Assembly (NCBI GenBank): GCA_963851385.1
Contig: CAWKPE010000013.1
Location: forward strand, 1-64,000
DNA length: 64,000 nucleotides
Source of the DNA: CAWEFA01 sp963851385
GTDB taxonomy: Bacteria > Bacteroidota > Bacteroidia > Bacteroidales > DTGW01
Reading direction: 5' to 3'
Shown here: piece after piece, positions 27,238 to 37,700 of the stretch
Numbering within the stretch: the first letter of the stretch is position 1
Layout: each line of letters opens with the position of its first letter
Notes under the pieces: model-generated
Database searches by the model: none
What the model was told of the DNA's origin: nothing
What the model saw: the letters and a program-made list of their open reading frames with translations, nothing else
Made by a program: the position numbers and the translations under genes

Positions 27238-30200
27238 TTATTCTATTACTACCTTATTGAAGAAGTTAATATTATTTTTAAGGTCTGAAATTCGTAAATA
27301 ATAAAGTCCCTGTTTCCATTCTCTAACATCAAGTGTTTTATTAAATATTTCATATTTCCCGTTAAATGTCCTTGTAAATACAAGTTTCATGTCTGTAGAA
27401 TAAACTTCAATTACCGGATCTTCGACATTAATATTATTAATCTCAATATTTAAAATTGAATGAGCCGGATTAGGGAATATTACAAGATTTTTGTCAGTTT
27501 CCAGATCAGGTACACCTGTCAAATATTTCATGTATACAGAATCTTTTGTTTGGCAACCTCCGGAATTTGATACTGTAACTCTGTACCAACCGGGAGTACT
27601 AATAATTATAGTACGGGTAGTAGCAGATGTATTCCATAAGTAACTGGAATATCCGGCACCAGCATCCAAAGTATAATTAGTTTTAAATCCTAAAGTATCC
27701 TTTCCATTTGCAAGATCCGGTTTATTTGGGAAGTCATAAATCTGAATTGTCTTGGTTGCCGTGTCATTACTGTGATTGTAATCGCCACTGATTTTGTTGT
27801 ACACTTTAACCAGATTACTTTCTATGGGTAAATATGCATTGATATTTGAAAATGTATGAGTATTCTTTCCACCTGTTGATAAAGTGGAAGTAAGTTTGAC
27901 AGCATCGTTAGCTCTCTTGGTACCATTTATTACTAAAACATAGAAAATAGTATCTCCATTATTTATCGGAAGTGTACCCTCGTTTGTTACCTCAGCAGAC
28001 AACTGGCCATATTTGCCTGTACATCCGCTATTACTACCTGTAAGTGCAGTTAAAGCTCCATCAATATAAGAAGTATAAACGTATACAGTATCGCTGTTTG
28101 AACAGGAATTTAAAGTGTCTGTAACTGTCACAGAATATTGTCCATTGTTATTTACGGTATATGTCTGTAAAGTCGAATTATCCTGCCATAAATATGTAAA
28201 CCCTGTACCGGCACCTGCATCAAGTTTATATGGTGGAAATTTGAAAATGGTATCTTTCCCATTGCCAAGATCAATTTCAGGTGCAGGTTTAATTGTTACA
28301 TAATAATCCATTGTATCATCGGCAGGATTACCGTCTATTTTTAAATGAGAATATACTTTGAAATGGTTTAATCCTACGGACATTTTGTTGCTTAGATTTT
28401 TAAATGTGTGAAAAACCTGATCTCCGGGATACCTGATCATAGTTAAACGATAACTTTCCACATAAGGAGCTGAACCGTTCAATATGTAGCAAAATTTAAT
28501 TGTATCTCCAACTGCAGTCGGTACCTGGCCAAGATTGGTAAATGTTGCCTGAAACTGGTTAAAAACATATTGACAATCTATTGAATCACCTGTTATTGCT
28601 GTAATTCCTCCATCTACCATGAGAACAGTAACATATACACTGTCGGTTTTCCAACAATTTGTCGTCAAATTGGTAACCTTTACTGAATATGTTCTGTCGG
28701 TAGTTACTACAACTGAATCCTGATTATAACCTGTATTCCAAAGGTATGAATATCCTGAACCCAAACCCGTGCCCAACTTTGATCCATAATCCATTATCGT
28801 TGAATCTTGCCCTTCAGCCAGCACCACATTTGGAATACTACCATAGATAATGGTTCTGTTTAACGTATCATCAACGGGTTTATAATCTTCGCTGATAACC
28901 GAATAGAATTTAATTTTATTAGTGCCAACAGATAGAGAAGGCACAATATCCGGGATAGTGTAAGATATTGAATCGCCCGGGTGCATATCCTTAGTCAGCG
29001 TATATAAGTTTGATGTGGTATGGTTGTTTAAAGAGTAATCGAAATAAACAAATGAATTTTTGTAAAATATTGTAGTACCTAAGTTTTTAAACCACATTGT
29101 TACCTGGTCATGATCGCCAACGCAAATAATTGGTTTATCATTAATGCTGGTTATTCCGCCGTCAGGTGTGTAAATCTGTATAAATACGGTATCGCTTTTA
29201 GAACAGCCATGATTATCAGTAACTTTTACATAAAACAAACCGGAATGTATTGCAATGTATGAATTATTATGCGAACCATCCTGCCATAAGTACGTGTATT
29301 GGCTTCCAATTGGAGCTTGCAAAGTATATGGCGGAGTTGTAGTGACAGTATCAACATTTCCCCCGCTTATGTCAACTACAGGCAACGGCCACAATACAAC
29401 ATTTTTAACAACGCTGTCATTATTATGCCTCATCTCGTTTTGAAGAATTGAGTAAAATACCAGCCTTGAATTTCCTGCCGGTACTTGATTATTCAAGTTG
29501 TTGAACGTATAGATAATAGAATTTCCAGGTTGCAAAGCTGTGCCAAGCTTAACATAATTTGTTTCCAAAGAACTGTCATTAATATTATACCAAAAACCAA
29601 CACTATCTCCGGCAGGAATTGCAATATTGCCTGAATTAGTAAAAGTAACACTCATATTATTGAATGTACCCATACATCCGCTGAAGGTGCTTGTATCACC
29701 AGTAAGCTTTCCATCACGGATTAAAAGATATACTTTAATAGTATCTCTACTGCTGCACAGAGTATAGTTATTAGTAACTTTTACATACATCGTATCGGAT
29801 TTGGTGAGCGTATAAGTACGATTTGTGGAACCATATTTCCATAAATAACTTAAATTGTTACCCGGGCCTGCATCCAATGTCCACTGGAGTGCTTTAACCG
29901 TAGTATCATTTCCTAAATTCACTACAGGATAACCATATACCGAGATTGTTTTGCGTAATGTATCGTTAGAATGATCTATATCCCCTGTGGTATTAGTTAT
30001 GGCAACAACATTATATTTACCGGTATCGTTAAAGTTTTCAACAGTCGTAAACTTTCTTATTATTGTATCTCCCGGCAGAAAATTATCGGCTAAAACAGTA
30101 TCCATTGTTCTCCATGCGCTGCTATTCAAAGAATATTTAACATGAATTGTTTCTCCCGATTTTATTGTATCGGTACCAACATTTTTTACACTTATTTGAA

Positions 30201-33200
30201 GCTTACGGTTTCCGATGTAGCACGATGAAACAGGATCAATTATTCTATTTGGTTGTATATCGTAGAAAACAACTTTTAAGTAAACCGAATCTTTATGCTG
30301 ACAACCGTGCGCATCGGTTACTATTACCCAATGATAACCTATATAACGTGCTTCATAAATACTATCAGTAGTTCCATCGCTCCATAAATAAGCCTTGTAC
30401 CCAGGACCGGCATGAAGTGTATCAATACCTGCAACAGTTCCCCCGGGACCTAAATTTACACTCGGATAACCCCACACATAAATTTTTCTTCTTACAGAAT
30501 CATTATTAGGATTCAGGTCATATTTGTATTTTGTGAATGCAACCAGTGAATAACTTTTTATTGCAGACATGTCAACACTATTCGAATTAAAATTATATAT
30601 TAAAGTATCTCCCGGATAGAATGATTTATGCAATTTATAGCTATGCCAAACTGTATCATTGGTTTCAAACTTATATGCAATATTGATGCTGTCATTTGCC
30701 ATTAAAGTATCGTTACCTTTATTTTTAAAAGAAACTGTAACATGTTCCTGGTTGCTCAGTTTACAAGCACTTAAAGGCGATAGTATTGAGTCAACTCCCA
30801 AATCGTAAGTTAACTGGATAACATTAACGGTATCGATGGTGACACAATTATGTATATCTGTCTGTTGTTTAACGCTAAGCCAAACCAGACCGGCGGGAGG
30901 ATCCTTTAGCGTATCAGCAGTGGAAAGTGAAGGGAAAGTGATGTTGGCCCATTTATAATCAAAATTGACATTATAAGTTGCACGGATTACAACCGTGTCT
31001 AATCTTTCAGAAGCAACCAACGCAGGCAAACTGATTACAGGGTTTTTGAACAAATTCAAATTTAGTGTCAACGTGTCTTTATCTGCAACAGGATAAAATC
31101 CCTGGTACGGATCAATATCAAAAACTTTAATAATATTTAAACCGTCTGTGTCTATTACTGCTGGTTTATTAAAAGTTAAGATTGTACTGTCACCGACACG
31201 GAGATTACCCGGTAATAATAAAGTATCAATTATTGAAGCCCTGTTATTAATTTTAAACCCTGCAATAATTTTATCTTTTGAAGGAATCATTGTTCGTATT
31301 CCTATGTTTTTAACCCGGAATGATATTTTGGCGGGTACCGATTTAAGACAGGTATCTTTGTGAGAGGTAATTGTTAAAAGTTCAATGTTAGCCGGGGCTT
31401 CATAAAGTTTAAAATCGTCAAATGCAAATTCTTCATAGTTTCCATAATTGATACTTTCAAATTTAACCTTGAATTTAATATTTGACTTATTCATAAGAGA
31501 TGAAGGCAACACCTGTTTAGCTGTTACCCAGTTTAAATTGGTTGTTGTATCCCAACCTGCAGTTCCCAGTGCAGTGATTGAAGAATTATTATACCAATTC
31601 CATTTCCAGGGATATGTATGTTTTGGAACCAAATTCCAGGTAACACCATTATCTAAAGATGAATAAATAGCTACTCCATCACCGGGTTGAAAATAGCAGT
31701 TATATTTTAATTCCAGTATTTCTTTTGAAGTATCAGGAATATTGATGCAGGATGATTCCACATAAGAATCATCATCACCATAAGTATATGAATCCCATGA
31801 ATTTGGTGCAGAAGCAGGAGCAAAATCGGCAGGATGGCCCAATAGCCAGGAAGAAGATGTTCCACCGGCAGTCCAGTAAACATTAATGCTATCAAAATTT
31901 TCAATATAAGGAGTGCTGTACGTAGGAAAAGATGTCATACTGGTATGGAAAACATTGTTCGTTACATCCTGGTCCCCTGCCAGGTTCGTTGAAGCAATCA
32001 CATTGGAGTAAATACCAGGTGATGACAGGTTTTTAGGTGTTTTAAAAGTAAATGAAACGCTATTGTATGAAGGGATTGAAGTCTTCAATGTATCACTAAC
32101 AATTGTAGTACCTCCGTCAAATGAATAATACAATGGAATATTTGAAGGTGAGGGTATTGCTGCAAAGTTCTCTACCGTAATTTTTACGGAATCGTGAGTT
32201 GTATGGCAACAACCCGATATAGGTGCCTGCCAGCCGGTTACACCAACATCTTTAGTAAGGTATTTACCATAAACCGCGAAATTATCTATATTCCAGCCTG
32301 AATAAGGCCAAGGTCCTGTAGGCCCAAGTGTAAACCGTATCTTGATATTTGAATTTCTGTTAGCATATTGCGAAATATCAAACACCTGAGATTTCCATAT
32401 ATTATCGGTTACATCTCCGGTATTAACCCATACGCCTTCAGGTATCCAAGTTGTACCTCCATCGGTACTGATTTCTATTGCTGCCTTGTCGGAACCGTTA
32501 ACATTGAGCCATCGTGCAAAGCTTATTTTTGTATTGATAAAATATTTACAATTAATTAAAGGCGTAGTGGCTGTAAATTGATTGTTGGACATATAGAGCG
32601 GATAATCGCCATTGTTAATCGTAATATCTGTACCTAATATATTGGTGCCGGAAACGGCATAAGAAGGATCGGGATTACCAAAAGATAACCCGCCTAATCC
32701 TTGTGGAGCAGTTCGCTGGAAATCTCCTGTCAGATTCCAGCCTTTATCGGTTTCAAATTCGTCATAAAAAGCACTTTTTATTACCTTCCTGGAACCTGAA
32801 GGATTTTGAACAGAGGACGGGAAATATTTACCCGAAATTTTAATGGAATTTGCCAGCAGTTTTAAATCCAGTATATCACCAACACCGGCAGTATCAGTAA
32901 GGTCGTATGTCACCCAAAAATAATTATTTCCCATTTGCAATGAATACCCTATGGGGCTAAATTTTGCTATTGAACCGCTAAATGATGTTTTTGATTTACA
33001 TAGAGTATCCAGAAAAACAGAATCAGATGTGACATAAAGTTTTACTCCTGAAGACTTGATATCATTATCATTTGAATTTAAAGATGTTACTGCTAAAGAA
33101 TCCAAAGAAAGTGAATTTGAATTACCTACAACAAAAACATTGATTCTCAAAATTGCGTTATTTGTTGAACCGTTTATGGCAACAGCATTACTTGCCTGAA

Positions 33201-33819
33201 CAACGGATATTGATTGAACTGTTTTTGGAAAAGTATCGGTTTCTATTATTTGTACATCGTCAATGCAAGTTCCATACCCTGAATTTGATTGACCTTCAAA
33301 TGCAATGCTGTACGTACCGGTTAAAGAAGAAGGAGGAAGCTCTATTTTTCTTTGTGTCCAATATGTCACGGGTTGCGTATATTCAATTAAAAATACCCAT
33401 GGTGATGTCACGGATTTTCTGTAATATACCTTTAATTCATCATTTACCAGGTTCCCAAAAAAATAGGTGGAATCCTGGGCATGCCAAAATTGTAAAACCG
33501 GCTTCCTCGCGTATGATAAATTTATATCTTTTGTCACCAATTTTGTAGCCACGTAACCACCCTCCCTTTGAAACATAGCATTCATAATTCCTCCATGTGC
33601 CGGGTAAGGATGCCTCGTAAATACATACTGCGGAGTATAGGTATAACCTCCGTTTTGAAATTTCCAGCTTATGGTATCTCCACCCCATGAATTCCTGTAA
33701 ATATTTAGCCATCCTGATGGCAGTCCTCCCTCGAAGCCTTCGGAAAAATAAATCTGGCAAGAAGCAACGGACATTTTTAGCACTAATGTTGTTAATAAAA
33801 AGCAGCGTAGGAGTTTCAT
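27238..33819 (-). CDS. Giant secreted T9SS protein (2193 aa) with seven repeat modules and type A sorting tail
   Basis: The ATG at 33,819 starts a clear signal peptide (MKLLRCFLLTTLVLKMSVAS, CQ); an upstream in-frame ATG at 33,861 would bury it. Next comes a cleaved-adhesin/MAM-like domain (EGFEGGLPSGW, about 25-200), a beta domain (about 205-360), and two further MAM-like units. From about residue 800 seven tandem modules of ~165 aa follow. Each is a CARDB-like domain plus a segment with YLW, GxYxVxVT and a late CxxxD (for example DAGAGTGFTYLWQDNS). The last ~80 residues (LVIFPNPAHSILNIEI to NNINFFNKVVIE) are a type A T9SS sorting domain. It is probably a cell-surface or secreted adhesin. 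No frameshift in 6.6 kb. Confidence 0.85.
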   Translation of the reverse strand: MKLLRCFLLTTLVLKMSVASCQIYFSEGFEGGLPSGWLNIYRNSWGGDTISWKFQNGGYTYTPQYVFTRHPYPAHGGIMNAMFQREGGYVATKLVTKDINLSYARKPVLQFWHAQDSTYFFGNLVNDELKVYYRKSVTSPWVFLIEYTQPVTYWTQRKIELPPSSLTGTYSIAFEGQSNSGYGTCIDDVQIIETDTFPKTVQSISVVQASNAVAINGSTNNAILRINVFVVGNSNSLSLDSLAVTSLNSNDNDIKSSGVKLYVTSDSVFLDTLCKSKTSFSGSIAKFSPIGYSLQMGNNYFWVTYDLTDTAGVGDILDLKLLANSIKISGKYFPSSVQNPSGSRKVIKSAFYDEFETDKGWNLTGDFQRTAPQGLGGLSFGNPDPSYAVSGTNILGTDITINNGDYPLYMSNNQFTATTPLINCKYFINTKISFARWLNVNGSDKAAIEISTDGGTTWIPEGVWVNTGDVTDNIWKSQVFDISQYANRNSNIKIRFTLGPTGPWPYSGWNIDNFAVYGKYLTKDVGVTGWQAPISGCCHTTHDSVKITVENFAAIPSPSNIPLYYSFDGGTTIVSDTLKTSIPSYNSVSFTFKTPKNLSSPGIYSNVIASTNLAGDQDVTNNVFHTSMTSFPTYSTPYIENFDSINVYWTAGGTSSSWLLGHPADFAPASAPNSWDSYTYGDDDSYVESSCINIPDTSKEILELKYNCYFQPGDGVAIYSSLDNGVTWNLVPKHTYPWKWNWYNNSSITALGTAGWDTTTNLNWVTAKQVLPSSLMNKSNIKFKVKFESINYGNYEEFAFDDFKLYEAPANIELLTITSHKDTCLKSVPAKISFRVKNIGIRTMIPSKDKIIAGFKINNRASIIDTLLLPGNLRVGDSTILTFNKPAVIDTDGLNIIKVFDIDPYQGFYPVADKDTLTLNLNLFKNPVISLPALVASERLDTVVIRATYNVNFDYKWANITFPSLSTADTLKDPPAGLVWLSVKQQTDIHNCVTIDTVNVIQLTYDLGVDSILSPLSACKLSNQEHVTVSFKNKGNDTLMANDSINIAYKFETNDTVWHSYKLHKSFYPGDTLIYNFNSNSVDMSAIKSYSLVAFTKYKYDLNPNNDSVRRKIYVWGYPSVNLGPGGTVAGIDTLHAGPGYKAYLWSDGTTDSIYEARYIGYHWVIVTDAHGCQHKDSVYLKVVFYDIQPNRIIDPVSSCYIGNRKLQISVKNVGTDTIKSGETIHVKYSLNSSAWRTMDTVLADNFLPGDTIIRKFTTVENFNDTGKYNVVAITNTTGDIDHSNDTLRKTISVYGYPVVNLGNDTTVKALQWTLDAGPGNNLSYLWKYGSTNRTYTLTKSDTMYVKVTNNYTLCSSRDTIKVYLLIRDGKLTGDTSTFSGCMGTFNNMSVTFTNSGNIAIPAGDSVGFWYNINDSSLETNYVKLGTALQPGNSIIYTFNNLNNQVPAGNSRLVFYSILQNEMRHNNDSVVKNVVLWPLPVVDISGGNVDTVTTTPPYTLQAPIGSQYTYLWQDGSHNNSYIAIHSGLFYVKVTDNHGCSKSDTVFIQIYTPDGGITSINDKPIICVGDHDQVTMWFKNLGTTIFYKNSFVYFDYSLNNHTTSNLYTLTKDMHPGDSISYTIPDIVPSLSVGTNKIKFYSVISEDYKPVDDTLNRTIIYGSIPNVVLAEGQDSTIMDYGSKLGTGLGSGYSYLWNTGYNQDSVVVTTDRTYSVKVTNLTTNCWKTDSVYVTVLMVDGGITAITGDSIDCQYVFNQFQATFTNLGQVPTAVGDTIKFCYILNGSAPYVESYRLTMIRYPGDQVFHTFKNLSNKMSVGLNHFKVYSHLKIDGNPADDTMDYYVTIKPAPEIDLGNGKDTIFKFPPYKLDAGAGTGFTYLWQDNSTLQTYTVNNNGQYSVTVTDTLNSCSNSDTVYVYTSYIDGALTALTGSNSGCTGKYGQLSAEVTNEGTLPINNGDTIFYVLVINGTKRANDAVKLTSTLSTGGKNTHTFSNINAYLPIESNLVKVYNKISGDYNHSNDTATKTIQIYDFPNKPDLANGKDTLGFKTNYTLDAGAGYSSYLWNTSATTRTIIISTPGWYRVTVSNSGGCQTKDSVYMKYLTGVPDLETDKNLVIFPNPAHSILNIEINNINVEDPVIEVYSTDMKLVFTRTFNGKYEIFNKTLDVREWKQGLYYLRISDLKNNINFFNKVVIE

Positions 33820-33842
33820 TTTTTTATATTTTGAATTAATAA

Positions 33843-33850
33843 CAAAAGTA
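33843..33850 (-). promoter_or_regulatory. Possible promoter -7 element of the type A adhesin gene
   Basis: TACTTTTG on the - strand fits TAnnTTTG, 24 bases before the preferred start. A clear -33 TTTG at the right spacing was not found. Confidence 0.35.
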
Positions 33851-34643
33851 ATCAATCCCATAAATCAGACTCTTCTCAAATTAAACTTTTCATCAAAAAT
33901 CAAAAAACTTGTAAATCAATTTCATTTAATTAAGCTTAAAAACACTTCGACAAGCTGCCAATAACAAAAATTATTTTTTAACTCATCCCTAAATCCCTTC
34001 TCTATAGGATAGAGAAGGGACTTACACACCCACTCTCTGCTTTGTAAAGAGGGGGAACGGGGGGTGAGTAAATAAACAGTTTTTCTTTTTAAAAATATCA
34101 TACTAAATTATTTCTATTATTTCACTCCATTTTTTTAATTGTAATTTTACATTTGTTGTCTCAGTGTAACTATGTAATTAGGTCATGTTGAGACTTCGGC
34201 TTGAGCTCAGCCGAACGCCTGTCAAATTATGACCTACATTAAAAATTTCTTAATTAAGCAACATTGAATCATAAACTTTAAAATAATATAAAAGAACTAT
34301 TTCATCGACTATATAATAAATTTAGTCTTAATGTATTTTAATGCAAATGGTTAAATAGCAAATTTATTAGCTATTACAATAAAATGAAATAAATAACCAA
34401 ATTCAATATTTTTATAATGTCCAAAATTTCTAAATAACTTTTACGTTTTGAAATTTTTCATGTTTCAAAATAAATTCCGGGATAATAAATGTTGTTATGT
34501 TTATTTCAATAATTATTAGGTATACATAAATAAAAAATGACAAAAATTCTTTATCTGATAATAATTTTTTATTATAAGCTAAAAATAAAATTTATTTCCG
34601 ACTAACTATTAATGTCTAACAACGTATATATAAACAATATAAT
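33851..34643. repeat. Long divergent intergenic region with dispersed palindromes
   Basis: About 0.8 kb without a gene between two divergent giant genes. TCCCTTCTCT (33,994-34,003) and AGAGAAGGGA (34,011-34,020) make a perfect 10-bp stem; a G/C-rich stretch (about 34,030-34,066) follows. TTCGGCT-7-AGCCGAA near 34,195-34,215 is another perfect stem, nested between AGGTCAT and ATGACCT. CTTAATTAAGCAACATTGA at about 34,249-34,267 resembles the arm of the palindrome at 63,746-63,868. These look like dispersed REP-type repeats common in Bacteroidota. The rest is AT-rich and featureless. Confidence 0.55.
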
Positions 34644-34651
34644 TATATTTG
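34644..34651 (+). promoter_or_regulatory. Possible promoter -7 element of the PKD giant gene
   Basis: TATATTTG matches TAnnTTTG exactly. It would give a 5' leader of about 78 bases. No good -33 TTTG is present at 17-19 bases upstream. Confidence 0.4.
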
Positions 34652-34736
34652 TCTTTTAAGATTATGGAAATTACCGAAAGATTAATAGTGTATCATTACA
34701 AATTTTTAAAGAAGTTTAAGTAAACAGACAGGAAGA

Positions 34737-37700
34737 ATGAAAAAGTTTGTTCTAATACCGGTGTTCAGCATAATTGCAATATTAAAGATTTACTCACAAA
34801 CCGATAACACATTTTGGTTTGCTATACCTCATGCAACCTGGCAGCATACTGTAACTCCTATACCTACATCTCCAACTCCGGCACTTACATATTATGGAGG
34901 CACACCTGTATATTTAAGAATTGCCTGTTCAGGCCCCACAACTGTTACGGTTTCAATACCCGCCAAGTCAAATTATGTAATAGCAACTTTGACAAATACC
35001 GCTTTTAAAGACACTGTTTTTTCAGTGGATATGACAACGTATATGAGCGCCAGTTGGAAAAGATATGCAAATCCCAGGGGAAATGCAGGGCCATTTATTG
35101 ATGATTCAATAGGGTTTAAAGTATTAAATAGCGGTCTTTCAATTGTAGCGGATGGAAATCCCGTTACGGCATACTGGGATTTAGCAAACATTGATAACAG
35201 GGACTTAATGTCTTTAAAAGGCCAAAATTCTTTAGGTAACGAGTTTTATATTCCCATGCAAAATGTATGGGATGAAGTAAATAATTTGCCAATTGATGCA
35301 ACAAAACCTCCGTTGAATTATCCCAAAAAGTTGATGGATACGGCAAGGGCAGGATTCGATATTATTGCAACGGCTGATAGTACCAAAATATCAATTACTC
35401 CAACTTTCAATGCAAATAATGGTTGGATTGCCAATAGTACTCATACTATTACTCTAAATACCGGTCAAACCTACAGCGTTTTGGTAAAAGATAATAGTCA
35501 TACCGGACACGCTGGTGGTAGTCATGTCAAGGTCACTAACGGCGATAATAACCATCAGATAGCCATTACGGACAAAGATGATTCCGATTACCCGTTAAAC
35601 AATGGTTATGACTATTTGAGTGACCAATTGGTGCCTGTAAATATTATAGGTAAGCATTATATTGTGACTCCGGGAAGATTGGTTGCTACAGCAGCGAAAA
35701 ATGGTGCCGGCAACGCAGGAAAAAATCTTGAATGGTATTATATTACAGCTACCCAAAATGTCACTACTATTTCAGTAAATAATGGTGGAACTATAGTTCC
35801 TACATTTTCTCTTAATGCTGGTCAACAACAAGGTATTCAACCGCCAACATACAATTCTGCCAATCCCTGGTCTACTATAGATGCAAGCGCACCAGTTTAC
35901 GTTTACCAGGTAACAGGGTTTGTAGATGAACCTGGCGCTGCATTAATACCTAAAATTGACGGATGTACTGGTTCGCAATCTGTTTTTTTTGTTACACCTT
36001 CAGTTGGCGATAGTATATACCTGAATATACTTGCATACAATAATGCAATATATAACATGTATATTACATGGCCCGGGAAAGCCACTCCTATTCATCTTAG
36101 TTCCTCAGATTTTCTAAAGGTGAATTCCGGAGGAGACACGCTATGGTATATATACAAACCAACAAAGAATAGTTTCACTTACGGCCCCAATAAAATTCCT
36201 TACAATACTGCCTGTAAAATATATACAACAACAGACAGGTTCCATTTAGGATTGATAGCTGGTGGAGGTAGTGGGGCTAAGTATGGTTATTTTTCAGATT
36301 TCGCAGAAAACAGGGGTGGTGCAATAGTGCAAAGAGGAAGTCTTCTTTCACCGAAACAGGTAGAAGCTTGTTTTGGCGATACGCTTATTCTGGTTGCCTC
36401 AGGAGGATTTAATTACACGTGGTCCGCGACCCGTTTTGGAGATACAACCCACCTGACAAATCTTTACATGACAGATCCTACTGTGGCTAATCCATCAATA
36501 TTCCCCCCTCCGGGCCAGTATAATTATTCTGTACATTTTTTAAGGCCCTGCTGGGGAGACACTACAATTACTATCCAGGTGAGTATTGATCCTCAACCTG
36601 TAGCTAATTTTACTATTGATAATTCTTATAAATGTACTCCGCCGTCTGCAAATCCAATAATTACATTTACCAATACTTCCCTGGGAGCAAATGAATTTAG
36701 TTGGTCTTTTAATTATCCATCAGTAATACCGGCGTCTAACAACAATACTGTAATAAACAATACATACCCGGCAAATACTCTGACAACTCCTCAACAATAT
36801 AATGTATTTTTGTTGGTATCTAATTCACATTATCCGCGTTGTGTTTCAACAATAACAAAACCAGTAACCATTTTACCAAGAATACAGGCTGCTTTTAATG
36901 ACAGTACAGCAACTATTTGCGATTCGGTTAAAATCAATTTTATTAATCAATCAAAATATAATGTGGCGGACACTCTGTACAGGTGGGATTTCGGTGACCA
37001 AATAACATCAACATTAAAAAATCCTTCACATATATTTAGAAATTTATTGGCTGGTCATGATACAACATATAATATAAAATTAGTAGCTATTTCCCCATAC
37101 AATTGCAGGGATTCAGTTACCAAAACCATGACGGTGCATCCTTATGTAAAGGCCGATTTTGTTGTTGATTCATCTAAAGGTTGCTCCGATTTGACTGTTC
37201 ATATAAATAATACATCCCTGGGAGTGAAAGGTGCAATAAGCAAATACGTCTGGAATTTTGGGAACGGGACAAAAGACAGCACGGCTGTTCCAAAGAATTA
37301 TACGAAAACGTATACTGATACCTTATTTACACAATATCCTATTAATCTTACAGTTTCAAATGCCGGAGGTTGTAAAAGCTCTCTGACTAAACAGATAAGT
37401 GTTTACCCGAAAGTAACCGCTTTATTTACGCCAGACTCAACCACAGGGTGTACTCCTTTTACAGTAAGTTTCACGAATAAATCAAAGGGTGATACTTCAA
37501 ATAATATGTTCAAGTGGAATTTTGGTAATGGAAACACTTCATCGAGTATAAGTCCGCAACATGAATTATTCACTAATTATACAAGCGGTTCGGATATTAA
37601 AGATACCATAACACTTACTGCTACTTCGAAAAATTATTGTACAAGTTCAGTTACATCTCTTGTAATAGTTCATCCGTATATTCAAGCCAGTTTTACCATG

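Noticed and set aside
27238..33861. Start of the type A adhesin at 33,861
   Set aside because: The ATG at 33,819 begins directly with a signal peptide; the longer start would place 14 residues before it and overlap the putative promoter.
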